A stretch of DNA of 64,000 bases from Hsuehochloa calcarea (GCA_036346395.1 CM070609.1:50416777-50480776), one strand, 5' to 3'. Numbered from the stretch's first letter, positions 24,484 to 35,916 are shown. The notes: generated from the letters alone by a model not told the origin. Numbers and translations are program-made.

Positions 24484-26102
24484 TGAAGGACCGAAATGGC
24501 AAGAGGGGGTGAATGGTGCTTTAAAATTAATAACTCCCTTTCTTTGTAATTAAATAAGACCTACAAAGTCCTCTGGATATCTCAAGAAGAGTGAAGCAAA
24601 ATCGAGAACAAGAACAGTGTTTCAGATCGCTCGAGAAATCGGACGTTCGATTTTACCCACAGTAGTTCCGCACCCGGAAGTTCCCGGTTCATCATGCGGA
24701 AGTTCCACTGCGAGAATTCGCCATGGACAATCGGAAGTTCGATTGTCCCGGAAGAAGAACAAGGCGCTGGTTTTTCCCAAAAATCCAAAATGCGAAATCT
24801 TGAGTGCTCTTCTCAGTCAAGGTTCACAGACATCATCCTAAACACCATCTTGACCTTATGGAGAAGAATCGCAAACAAAGATCCAATAATCAAGCTAAAT
24901 ATGGATTTCTTGAAGAAGGGGAAAGAAAGACCAAAACCCAAAATAGACACGATTCTCAGATTCTTAGTTCATGAGACTTTGGGAATCCATTAGCAATAGC
25001 AAAGCGACTCTAGATATCAAGTTTCATGCTATTTCATACGATTTAATCAAAAGATACATCAAAACCTTAAATATTCAACATGAACGAGAAGGGAATAGAG
25101 AAAGGCATAGGCAAGTAATCAAAACCTCGAGATTCATTAAGAGAAATCAAAAGATTACAAGGAACCACAGAGGAATGATTACAAGATTTTCAGTTCATTC
25201 TCTCTCAACAAACTCTCAAAGCAAAACAAACCTTTTTGCTAAGGCTAACCCTAATTTTCTTTCTCCCAAAAGTCTAACCCTAACTCCAGGGTTCTCCCCT
25301 ATTTATAGCCTTGGCTAATGGGCCTCCAACCCATTAAGCCCGCTACACCAACGGAACCGCCTCCACTTTTGCCGCTTTGCGAAATGACCCTTCGCCCCTT
25401 GCGCACCTTCCGAAGCCTCCGTACACCTTGTTGTGCACTACTCGCAACCGCTTCAAGATTCGCGCCGCCTTCGACACATCCCGACCGTTCGACCTCAACG
25501 CCTCCTGCGCTTAGTCCGGTCCACGTGTCTCGCCACGACTCCATCTTGATGCCCTGCAATCAACACAGCATAAAACACATCACATAGCATTGCACAATAA
25601 CATAGCATCAACATTTGTATAAGACTCAAACTCATACAAGATCAAAATCCACAAAATAATCTTCTCTCGCACGATTCTCGACACAATCGGAAGTTCCGCA
25701 TTACACAAATGAAGTTCCGATTTCTAACATCCGCACTTGTCGAGAATATCGGAAGTTCCGCTCAACATCTGCGGTACTTCCGATATCCGAACAACCGACT
25801 TCGAGATATTTAATTCGATTCGATATCTCGAGAGAACACTTAATGTCGAATTATCGGACACTCCGCTACCCTTGAGCGGAAGTTCCGATTACCTTCACCA
25901 AAACCAAAACCGGATAAATCGGAAGTTCCTATTTCCAACACCCAGAGTTCTGATTAATCGAACTTCCGCTCCATACACGGTAGTTCCGATTTCCGACTTC
26001 GACCAAAACTTGTCCAAACCAAAAACCTCAACTCTCAATCTAATCAACACACTTGTCAAATACTCATCACTCAGAGAGGAGGACCTCTCACATGGTCGCT
26101 CA
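24484..26102 (-). repeat. Copia B 5' LTR
   Basis: On the + strand it begins TGAAGGACCG and ends GGTCGCTCA. Near-palindromes CGGAAGTTCCG lie at 25688, 25750 and 25877, with CGGTACTTCCG at 25772. The U5-side cluster at about 24660-24745 is degenerate. A minus-strand TATA box lies near 25301. It is 1619 bp against 1615 bp for the partner LTR. Confidence 0.92.
25688..25990. repeat. CGGAA-N-TTCCG motif cluster in copia B LTR (U3)
   Basis: Exact CGGAAGTTCCG copies lie at 25688, 25750 and 25877, with variants at 25772 and beyond 25919. The homologous cluster in the other LTR is at 16335-16610. These clusters lie about 400-700 bp upstream of the minus-strand TATA box. Confidence 0.75.
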
Positions 26103-26106
26103 AGGG

Positions 26107-26780
26107 CACATTGGTTTTGATCATCTGACACAAGTTAGCAACCTTGATCTCATGAGAGGTTTGCCCAAGCTCAAAAGCTGCTCAAGGATGTCAGATATGC
26201 GCCACGTAGGCATGGCAAACAAGTTGCCGCCACACCCTTCTGTGACTATGGTTATGGTGACGGACGGACTGTGACGGTTGCTTCATATGGATACTTGTTG
26301 GTCCCGCTAGAGTCCGATCGATCGGTGGAAAATGGTATATTCTTGTCATAGTCGATGATCTTTCTAGATATACTTGGGTGTTCTTTCTTTCTTCAAAAGA
26401 TGAAGCTTTTGGTTATTTTCATGACCTTGTTCTTCGTTTGGCTTCTGAGCTTCCTGGTGCTTTGAGAGCGATTCGCAGTGATAATGGCACGGAGTTCAAA
26501 AATACTTCTTTTGCTTCTTTTTGCCGAAAGTGGTATTGAGCACCGCTTCTCTCTCTCCACGCCCTCAACAAAATGGCGTGGTGGAAAGGAAGAATAGGAC
26601 CTTAGTCGAAATGGCTAGGACGATGCTAGAGCAGTATAACACACCGAGGAGATTTTAGGCGAAGCTATTGCTCTTGCTTGCCATATTGCAAATCATGTCT
26701 TTTAGACCTTCTTTAGGCAAGACTCCTTATAAGCTTGTTTTGGTAGAAAACCCTCTGCTTCGCATTTTCGAGTTTTTGGA
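26107..26780 (+). pseudogene. Copia A integrase, broken
   Basis: Coding resumes right after the nested element with the integrase zinc-binding region ('HIGFDHL', 'GLPKL'). The catalytic core follows: VIVDDLSRYTWVF at about 26335-26375 (first Asp), SDNGTEFKN at about 26478-26505 (second Asp) and a PQQNG..ER-type block at about 26565-26600 (Glu). The blocks fall in different frames because of small indels. Integrase would insert the cDNA into the genome, and this copy is not intact. Confidence 0.82.
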
Positions 26781-27299
26781 TCAAAATGTTTTATTCTTAA
26801 GACAGTAACTTAGATAAATTTGAATCAAGAACTTTTGATGGGTTATTTCGGGTTATCCCGCTCATTCGAGGGTTTTCGGGTTTTAATATCGAGACTAACA
26901 TTATTCAGAGACTTGTAATGTCACTTTTGATGAGACTAGCCTCGAGCTAGATCTATTGCTCTGATGATTTACTGTGACAGAGAGCATTTTGTGGAGGAAG
27001 ATGAGGACGGTTAATATCATTCCTTCATCTGCACTCTCAAGCGCCCATCTTGATACAAGAACACACACGCCTACTTCACTTGATTGAGGCTCCTCACATC
27101 TTCATCATCAGCATACTGCGGAGGTCGAAGAAACGGATCTCACCCGGCGCCCACTTCGCATTCAGAGACAGTATCCTCCTAATGATAATAGGTAATCTAC
27201 ATGAGCGAGTCACTCGCTCCGGTATAATGATCCAAATCTCTACTCTCATTCGGCTTTTGTTGCTTCTTTTGAACCCCGCGATATATCACATGCTTTATC

Positions 27300-28106
27300 T
27301 GATTCTAGCTGGGTAAATGCCATGCATGAGGACTTAGAAAATTTTGAAAGAAACAAAGTTTGGAACCTAGTAGAACCCCCTAGTGGTCATAATGTTATAG
27401 GAACCCGTTGGGTGTTTAAGAATAAACAAGGTGAGGATGGTTCTGTGGTTAGAATCAAGGCAGATTGGTAGCTCGTGGTTTCACCAAGTTGAGGGGTTAA
27501 ATTTTGATGAGACATTTGCTCTGTTGCTAGACTAGAAGCCATTCGTATTTTGCTTGCATTTCTTTGCATCAAAAGGTTTTAAATTATATCGATGGATGTT
27601 AAAAGTGCCTTTTTAAATGGTTTCATAGATGAGGAAGTGTATGTTAAGCAACCCCGGGTTTTGAGGATCCCAAATATCCAAATCGTGTTTTCAAGCTATC
27701 TAAAGCATTGTATGGTCTTAAATAAGCCCCTAGAGCCCAGGTATGATAGACTTAAGACTTTCTTGCTTAAAAATAATTTTGAGATGGGTAAAGTGGATAA
27801 AACTCTATTTATTCTTAGGCGTGATGATGACTTCACGCTTGCTCAAATTTATGTGGATGATATTATCTTTGGTGGTTCCTCTAATGCTCTTGTTTCAACT
27901 TTTCCGACACTATGTCCGTGGAATTTGAGATGAGTATGATGGGAGAGCTTAATTACTTTTGGGACTTCAAATCAAGCAATGCAAGAAAGGAACTTTCATC
28001 CATCGACGACAAGTACACTAAAGATCTACTCAAACGCTTCAACATGGGTGATCGCAAGCCAATTTCCACTCCCATGGCAACTTCGATCGCTTTTGGATCC
28101 AGATGA
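27300..28106 (+). pseudogene. Copia A reverse transcriptase, broken
   Basis: The N-terminal block ('WVNAMHEDLENFERN', 'GTRWVFKNK') lies at 27310-27450. The frame 27592-27933 carries MDVKSAFLNG and the catalytic IYVDDIIFGG. 27912-28106 has the 'MSMMGELNYF' block. At least three frame changes separate these pieces. Typical copia reverse transcriptase in every visible block. Confidence 0.87.
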
Positions 28107-28790
28107 GGAAGGAGAAGTCGTGGATCAACGCGAGTCTGCAACATGATCGACTCCATACAGATTTGACGACCTCGAGACCGGACATTCACTTCACGGTATG
28201 CCTTTGTGCAAGATTTCAGCGCCTCGAGAACTTCCCATCGCCAAGCCGTTAAGCGCATATTCGTATTTACACTCCACCCTCTTATATGGCATTTGGTATT
28301 CTGCTCTTCACTTTGTCCATTAGAGGTTTTTCGATTCGATTTTGCGGGTGTCGGTTAGATTGGAAGAGTACCTCGAGCACTGTCACTTCCTAGGCACTTC
28401 TCTTGTATCTTGGTCTTCTAGAAGCGGTCTTACATTGCACAATCCACCACCGGCGGAGTATGTAGTCTTCTTGCTAGTTCTTTGAGCTTGATTTTGTGGA
28501 TGACGCCCACTTTGAAAGATTATGGGTTAAACTTTGCTAGTGTTCCTCTTTTACGTGATAACACTTCGCTATTAATATTGCTAAAAACCCAAGGCAACAT
28601 TCTAGGACTAAGCACATAGACATTCGCTTTCACTTCCTTAAAGATCATGTTGAAAAAGGTGATATTGTGATGCACTTCAGAGAGTCCAAGCTCAATTGGC
28701 GTATATTCTTACCAAGCCTTTAGATCAAACCAGATTTTCCTCCTTAAGAAGCGAGTTAGGGGTAATTTATCCTTATGGGTTGGTTTGAGG
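28107..28790 (+). pseudogene. Copia A RNase H, broken
   Basis: Fragments of the copia RNase H are visible in mixed frames: a degraded 'DWAGDR'-like region near 28350, a 'TSLVSWSSRS' block near 28400 and a C-terminal TKPLDQTRF at about 28710-28735. The frame ends near 28785, just before the purine-rich 'gagggggagt'. Confidence 0.7.
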
Positions 28791-30595
28791 GGGAGTTTGA
28801 TCTTTTTTTTATCTTTCCTTGTTCTTTTGATCTTTTATTGTTCTTTTTCTGAACTTAGTGATCTTTTTGAACTTTTTAGGTTTTTAGGCTTTTTAATTGC
28901 ATCTCATTGTGTCATATTGCATTCATATGAAAACTCCAACAAGTGGTTACAACAAATGGTATGAAAAATCCAAAAAGATGCATTGTAATATAAATTTTTC
29001 TGCTTATTTTTAAAAAATTGATGAAGCTTTGCCTATTACCCTTTAGAGCTTTTGTATTTCAATTCTTGCTCAATGTCATGTCTAGTTCTTTGACTTGCTA
29101 GAATTATCATGCTTTTACATGTGTAGCTAAGTCTTTGCTATATGAGCTAGAACCTTTTAAACAACTCAAACTAAGAAATTGCAATTTGTGGATGTTTTAG
29201 CGAGTTGCGCAATTAGTGCTCCCCTTGTGACATTGGCCCTGTCAGAATTGTTTTGTTAGCTCTTTGATCTAAAATTGATCATTACTTGAGCTTTTGTGTT
29301 CTTGAGATTCTAAAACTGCTCATGTGAAAAATGAAAATCAAGATTGTCTTATGCTTAAATTGTGCCAAACTATTCTTACGAGACTGCTTGTCAAATGACA
29401 TGAACTTGGAGATAGTTTGATGAACAGACGATCTCATGGGGACCGCTTGTCGAAATGACATGAACCTCAAGATTTGTCGCCCGGTAGAAGCTTAGAAAGA
29501 GTTTGTGGATGGCTCCTAGTCCGGATCTTCTTTACTAAGATATACCTTTAATCAACTTTTGGTCGAAGCTTAGGATGAGTTTGTGGATGGCTCCTAGTCC
29601 GAGATCTTGTCACTAAGTTAGATCATTAGTCAACTTCAATATTCAATGCAAATGAGAAAATGTTGACAATTGGGCGTTTACAAAATATTGAGCAAAATGA
29701 TTCAATACGGGACTTGATTGACTCTTAATGTGGTCTTTGTTAGATTTTGATCTCACTTTGACATTTTGACATGGCCAATTTCACTTTAGGATCCTGTTGA
29801 TGAACTTGTTTGAATTTGAAGCGTTGCTTGAATTGATCAAATCTATCGCTTTACTTTTGAGCCTTTGTGCTTAGCTTTGATATATATGTCTTACCATGAT
29901 CTTGCTAAGCTACATGTCGGGCTTGATATCTTGTTTGTGCAATATTGGAGATACTAGCTTGTTCTTTTGGGTAATCTCCAAAGCTTCTTGTAATCAAAAT
30001 TGAAAAATACAAAATTGAAGCCACTCCATTGCGCTTCATGCATATTCCTCTTTATGCTTCTTTTGTTTCGCTTCTTCCTTTATTCTCTATTTATTATCTC
30101 GGATGAGAGGAAGGCGTGATTCCTTGATGAATCCATTGTCAAAGGGGAGAAGATGTGTTAAATGAGAAGAGAAGATGTGTTAATAAGAAGATATTTCTTT
30201 ATTGGGGAGAAGTTTATACAAAGGTGAGAAACGAAAATTTGAAAATTGAGGATCATAGTGAGGGGAGTTCTTGAGTTGCATTCTTATTGTCTTATTGAAT
30301 ATTCGAACTTGAATTGCATTCTTTTATACTCACAATGATCATAGGTCAATTAAACAATTGTTCTTTCATATGGACCTCATGTGAGAATTTTGACCCTTTA
30401 TGGAAATCAAAGTTTTATGCTTTCTTTTGCCTTGTCTCACATGCCTATACTATTATGATGCCACTTGGTCATTTTCATTGCTTTTTCTTGCTTATGGACC
30501 AAGTTGTGCCTTTGTGCAAACTATGAGTAAACTCGCTTTCAAACCTCTTACTTACATTTTTCGGATAATTGCCAATGTGTTCATCAAGGGGAGAT
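28790..30595 (+). other. Copia A 3' non-coding region with 78-bp tandem repeat
   Basis: AT-rich, without a supported gene. Two 78-bp direct repeats lie at 29483-29560 and 29561-29638, each containing 'gtttgtggatggctcctag'. Two copies of 'gtcaaatgacatgaac' or its variant lie upstream (29391 and about 29450). 'agaagatgtgttaa' occurs twice near 30150-30185. The purine tract just before 30596 primes plus-strand synthesis. No envelope-like frame is recognised. Confidence 0.65.
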
Positions 30596-32370
30596 TGTGG
30601 ATTTCATAGGGATATGTTCCAGATCTTAGGATGATGTGACAATTGGCAATGGCGTTTACGGTTTGTCGTTTCACGTGTTTTCGACAAAATTCTGAGCTTC
30701 TCGATGGGCGGTCCGACCGGTCCTTGCACTGGTCCGATCGGTCCCAAATCGGTCGGACCGGCCATGTGGGGCTCGGACCGGCGGTGACCAAAGTGGTCAA
30801 AACAGTGGGCCAAAATAGGTGTTGTAGGCAAGTGAGGGATCCCAATGCACTTGGTCTCATGATTTTGGAGTCTCCAGTAAAAGTTCTATTGGTTTAAAGT
30901 TTCCGAAGGTTTGGATTTTCGGGGTTGAAATTCGGCTAAGTCCCAAGGGGCGGTCCGACCAGCTCACAGGGAGCGGTCCGACCGGCCAAGGGGCGGTCCG
31001 ACCGGCTCACCTAAAGCGGTCAGACCGGTATTGACTTGAACGTCGGCCAACTTCGTGGCGATGTTGATTGGTTAGGTCAAAGTCATTGGTATTGTGGCAT
31101 ATGGTTTGCATGATGCATGTTTAGACTAACATGGGTCAAGTTGTGAAGAACTTGTTACCAATTCGTGTTTGCTTGTGCGTGGTTGTGCAGGTTGCTTGGT
31201 GGTCAACGACGGTCAACGGCGAGGAGGATCGGGACTAGACTTGGAGAGTTGAGGTCCAGAACAATCTACGATGCCGGGTGAGGTCAACGACTCAAGCGTG
31301 ACGCAAGATGGACAAGGGTGACCTATTGGCAAATCCATGGTGCATGGTGAAGCGGTTTAGGTCAAAAGGTTAAAGACGGCGCCATGAAGCGTGCGTGTGT
31401 GACCCGCTTGTTAGTGGGCCTTAACGGAGCCCAAGAGAGTCAAACCGTAAGAGTTTTAGGCCTCCACTATAAATAGGAGGAGATGGTGGTCGCACCTCTC
31501 TCTCTCGCCTTTTATGTTTCAAAACCCTAATTGTCTTTAGGGGAGTTGAGGTGGAGGCTAGGGCTCTTGATGGTTTGTGGTGAATTTCGTGATCTTTGAT
31601 TGTCTCTTGATCCATGATGGTGTGGATGTAATCAAAGATCAATCACGAAATCAATCTATGCAAGGTTTGCTTGAGATAAGTCTCTTTTCGCTCTTGCTTT
31701 CAATTTCGTGATTTTAGGGCTTTCTTTGATCCACGAGTTTTTGATTGATTCTTTCACGTGGATTAACTTGCTGTGATGTGTGGAACCCATCTAGGATCAA
31801 TTTGATCATCAATCACCCACGAGCAAGCGATTGGATCTAGTTTTCACTTTTGCGGTTTTGCACCCTTCTTCAATCGGATCGTAAAAGATATTTGTTCGTC
31901 CAAGAATTATCACAATTGTTGATTGGAATAGGTCCTTAATATCATAGAGAAGGTGTGTGCAAAGTTTCGTGAAGTTTGGAGTTGAGAATCAAAAGTTAGA
32001 CCTAATTGCAACCGTCATCGGTTTTTTCTTGTTGCTCGAGCTCACGGCCGACCGCCCCACACCGTAGGTCGACCGATTTTGGTGCCGGTCCGACCGCCCC
32101 ACACCGTAGGTCGATCGATTTAGTACCGTCGGAATAGTCAAGATAACAATGGTCGACCGGCCACCACTGTTAGATTTTATTCTTGCTGATTTTTGTCGCA
32201 TTGCTTAGGGGTTTAATTGGATTCAATACTAGTCTTCCATTTGTCTTCGGTATATTGATCTTCATAGCTTTCTAATAGCTACTGGAGTGAAATTGTATTG
32301 AGTTCATAATTTGTGAAAAAGTGAGCGTGCTCCTATTCACCACCCCTCTAGTCACCTTTACGGTCCAACA
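30596..32370 (+). repeat. Copia A 3' LTR
   Basis: The pair of 10469-12243 with the same length (1775 bp). TATA box at about 31468-31476. Near-palindrome clusters at about 30710-31030 and 32040-32170. Followed by CATTT (32371-32375). Confidence 0.92.
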
Positions 32371-32847
32371 CATTTAAACTCAATTTCTAGATATTGTAAA
32401 ATTTGTGCTTTTCAACTTAGCTATTTTATTTAAAATGTCAAATATTGCTTTTATACAAATAACCCTATAACTTTTCCTTTGTTATCCTTGCATGCATTAT
32501 AATATGTTATTTGGTGTAACTCGCGGCGTACATTTTTGTACTCACCTTTGCTTAATAAAATATTATTAAGAGGAGGACTTTGCTAATGTTGAGGATCTCA
32601 ATGATTAGACCATTACCCCAGTCGATTGTCTATGGTAGATTTGCTGGGCCCTACTTCTTCTTATTTGTCTTCCGTTGTGTTCTTTTGTTTTGGTTTGTAA
32701 GTCGTTCTCGTAAAACTCTGATAATTAATAATAAAATTATGCGAGGTGTGGATGGTACTATATTTGTTTACTATGTACACTAGCTGCTGTTCTAGAGACT
32801 AGTGAAGAATATACAGAGAATTTGGATATGTTACTCCGGGTCCGACA
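32371..32847 (+). repeat. Old LTR copy B, 3' part
   Basis: Continues the sequence interrupted at 10468 after the duplicated CATTT. Resembles 1-446 and ends CCGGGTCCGACA. Confidence 0.5.
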
Positions 32848-34273
32848 ACCACCATTGATTATTTTAACACCATGAATCATTTGTCACCCTAGAATGGTCT
32901 TTATTTGTTGGACATATTTGTATCACAAACATGAGTATCAAAGAGATGCTTAGTCATGCTTAGTTGTACGATGGACTCATGTCACTTGTTCATAATGTTA
33001 ATTTGACTTAATGAGATATGGAATTGTGGCAGGTAGCCACTATTGTTAAAATTTGTTGTGCGATGGCAGGGTATGTTATTTGTCTTAGTTGAACAAAATG
33101 ACTTCTGTTTAAGTGAGCGATTGTGCAGTAAATAGGGTGTGGGACGACATTGTTGGGTTGTGGTAGACTTGACAGAGTAATTGTCAAGGATTTAATCTTC
33201 CGTGCCACTGAACTGATCCATATCGTACAAACACTTGTCCAATATGTGATGAATCTGGCTAACTAATTAAAAATATCTTAATTTCTGTTCTGTCTTGAAA
33301 GCATGAGTTACGGGTTGGACGTATACTCACAATGGTGCAAGATTGGGCACTGTCTAGCAGGAAAGACATTCATTGTTGAAACCTTAGCGAGCAAAATTGG
33401 GTTAAGAATAAGCTTTGTAAAGGCCTTGTATTAATCACTTAGTCGCGCATCTATGGAAGTGTGGTCAGACATTATAAGTTAATTAATCTCTTGTATGTAA
33501 AGCTGCACAATCTCTCCAGAGTTAAAATTGTTTAAATAGCCATGTCACTGATTATGAACAATGCTCGGGGATTTCGCACGAGAGATAGAGTTTATTTATT
33601 AAAAAAATGTGTTGGAAGGTGAATATGGAGTTCACTTGGTGAATATGATGTTCGCTCGGTGGATGAGACGTCCACTTGGTGATTTGGTTGGGAAATGATT
33701 GGGAAGTTCACTGGTTGTTTCAAAGAAATTGTTACTTTATTTCTTTACTGTATTTTAAATTACGCTTTGCAATCTATTTAATGTATTTACTGTCAATACT
33801 CATTTTCTTCAAAAGAACCATACAATTATTCCTTTATTCAAGCGTTGCATAAATATTAATTACATATTGTTCCCTATGACTTGCTGAGTAGTTTATGTAC
33901 TCACAGCTGTAATCTTTGCTACTCAGTTGAAGAAGGTCAAGTTGCTCAAGAGTTCTACGAAGATGAGTTCTTTGAAGGTTTTGCGAATTAGGATATATTC
34001 TCCACTCGATTTTCTGTGGGTATGTTGATTGACTTTTCCGAGTTTCTGTTCCATTGAAAGAGTTTATTTGTTTCTTTAGCCTTGCGAGGCAAGTTAAGTA
34101 AAAGTTGATTATGAGGTCAGTTATTATTACTATTTATTATCTTGATACCTTTTTAGTAAAATCGTTAAATGGATGATATTTCATCGATGTTTCACTGTAT
34201 AAGCTAGCTACTGATTTGCGACTAGTTTAGAATAGATAGAGGGTTTTCAGATATGTAAATCCGGGTCTTGACA
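32848..34273 (+). repeat. Degenerate LTR remnant, copy C
   Basis: Segments match copy B (33435-33565 with 10160-10290) and the 1-446 tail. It ends CCGGGTCTTGACA at 34273. No coding sequence. Copies B and C lie head to tail without an internal region between them, possibly two solo LTRs or an element that lost its interior. Confidence 0.45.
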
Positions 34274-35445
34274 TTTTTTTTTGCCATAGATGCAATATTT
34301 AGGGTATTTTCACAGACGATTTGATTGATAACAACACTATTTGATAGCTTGAGACAATATTTGTCTTCATACGATAAATATTGTTCATCAAATTAAGAAA
34401 CTTTGACCAGTTATGCTCCCTCCAGAATTTCTTGCCACGTGATGCTAATGTTCTAGCTGAAGTTTTGTTGGGAAGTTAATTTACAAGGGTCGCACATGGC
34501 AGCGAGACTGCTGTTCCGGCCAAAGGCACTAGATTTGCAAATAGCGTATATTTTTTTGTCATTGATCATTGTCTTATTCTGGTTTTTCTTTATTGGAACA
34601 TATGGCCATCCCATTTTGAAGGATGTAGGTAGGATTCAGTGAGGTGAGCTTAGCTGCATTACAAAATTGCTATCTTTGGAGTTCAAATTACAAGCCTATG
34701 TCTTGAGTAGCCTTTAAAACGAAATGATTTGGCTGTACTGCTGACCATATGAAATATTGACATTGTGCCAGTCAGGAACTGTGCTCTAGGCTTTTGTGTT
34801 TAACATACGGAGGGCCAGTTCTGAATGTATCTACAAGATAGTTTAAAACTAAATAAGAGCATTGTTGGCACTAGAATTGTTCTGCGATATTAGTTAACAA
34901 ATGCTCCATTTGAGTTAAATTCTTAGTTTGAGAGGCTGTCATACATATGTGTTTTTTAAGATGTGTGATACATAGCTGGCAACCTAATTCATGCAACTTT
35001 CTACATGTTTGCACCTGGTAAATCATTTTAAATGCATGAAATGAGCACAAGATGGTAAAGATTAATTTTATCTGTTCAGTAGATAATTTTATAATTTTCC
35101 AAGTATTTTTCTAGTATTTTTTTTTGAAATTTTCTGATAATTTTAAGGTCTTAAAGCAATTTTAGAATTACTAGACCAATTAGTTAATTTTTTTAAAACA
35201 CACAATACCAGGAAAAAAAAGTAAACCATAAAATACGATACTTCCAAGGTGTACTAGGTCTAAGATTTTGCTAATTTATGGAATCTCATATACCTAAAAA
35301 TACAGTGTCTAGGATTTAATATGAAGTTTTCAGAATTTACAAATTAATTACCGGGATTTGTAAATACAGTGTTCAAAATCCAAACCTCACCCTAGTCGCA
35401 ACTTGGTTATGTAATTTAACCGAAACTACAGGGGTAAATTGCAAA
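34274..35445. other. AT-rich intergenic sequence upstream of the host gene
   Basis: No gene or recognisable transposon is seen. Composition shifts sharply to GC-rich at about 35460, where the promoter and leader of the host gene begin. Confidence 0.4.
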
Positions 35446-35469
35446 ATGGAATCAACCCAAACGAAATTC

Positions 35470-35570
35470 GGCCTTCGGCCCATCTTGCAAATGGGTCGCT
35501 CAACAAGTTCGGCCGAAACGCATGCGTGGGCCACGGCGGCCCACTTAGCCGGGCGAGCTAGGGTAAAAAA
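35470..35570 (+). promoter_or_regulatory. Site II and telo-box-like motifs upstream of the SWA2-type gene
   Basis: Three site II elements occur: GGCCCA at 35477-35482, TGGGCC at 35527-35532 and GGCCCA at 35538-35543. A partial telo-box (TAGGGT) is at 35559-35564. In plants this pairing is common in promoters of ribosomal-protein and ribosome-biogenesis genes, which fits the product. The transcription start is not determinable. These motifs lie 350-440 bp upstream of the chosen ATG. Confidence 0.5.
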
Positions 35571-35916
35571 CTCTAGTCGCCCGAGCGTTGCGTGTGCGCC
35601 GCTTCTTGCGGCGGTGAGGTGCTGGACTCGGTACAGGTTGCGTCGCTCCAACTCGCGTGTGCTTGACTCCACCCTTATCCCCCACAGAACGCCCCCATAC
35701 GCCTCCACCCCATCTCCCCCACCGAACGCCGCCGCCCGCCTCGCCAACCCCACAGAACGACGCCGCCGCCCGCGTCTCCTCCCCCACAGGTGGCACCTCT
35801 CCTTCCCTATTCCCTCCACGTCTTCCTCCTCACCCTCGCCCGTCCCAGCCGCCTTCCCATCCCACCGGCCACCACCTCGCCTCTGCCTGTACATCCCATC
35901 GCCGCCGCATCCATCC

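Larger units (their letters stand above)
15111..26102 (-). mobile_element. Copia B: 11-kb SIRE-like Ty1/copia retrotransposon nested in copia A
   Basis: LTRs at 15111-16725 (3' LTR) and 24484-26102 (5' LTR) enclose minus-strand copia domains in order from right to left: Gag (23846-24315), protease (21515-21697), integrase (20387-21090), reverse transcriptase (19317-19577) and RNase H (18500-18740). The primer-binding site is at 24470-24481, and a purine tract (complement of ATCTCCCCCTT) abuts the 3' LTR at 16726. AGGG occurs on both sides (15107-15110 and 26103-26106). Removing the element joins the copia A integrase zinc-binding region cleanly, which proves the nesting order. Frames are heavily broken. 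LTR family and motifs (CGGAA-N-TTCCG) differ from copia A. Confidence 0.92.
10469..32370 (+). mobile_element. Copia A: 21.9-kb SIRE-like Ty1/copia retrotransposon carrying a nested copia
   Basis: Two LTRs of identical length (1775 bp each, 10469-12243 and 30596-32370) are flanked by CATTT. A primer-binding site follows the 5' LTR and a purine tract (AAGGGGAGA) precedes the 3' LTR. The internal order is Gag (12302-13276), coiled-coil region (13280-14119), protease (about 14550-14950), integrase (26107-26780), reverse transcriptase (27300-28106) and RNase H to about 28790. That order (integrase before reverse transcriptase) defines copia. Copia B (15111-26102) interrupts pol just before the integrase zinc-finger region. 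Without it the element is about 10.9 kb, usual for SIRE-like copia. Most frames are broken by single-base changes, so it cannot act alone as written. The near-identical LTRs suggest a fairly recent insertion. Confidence 0.92.

Noticed and set aside
28790..30595. Envelope-like gene in copia A
   Set aside because: Position is suggestive, but no frame over about 70 codons or membrane/coiled-coil pattern supports it.
35446..35916. Upstream in-frame extension of the host gene start
   Set aside because: The frame is open for 157 codons, but composition and the site II motifs mark it as promoter and leader. MVEPNPKAK at 35917 gives a normal family-type N-terminus.
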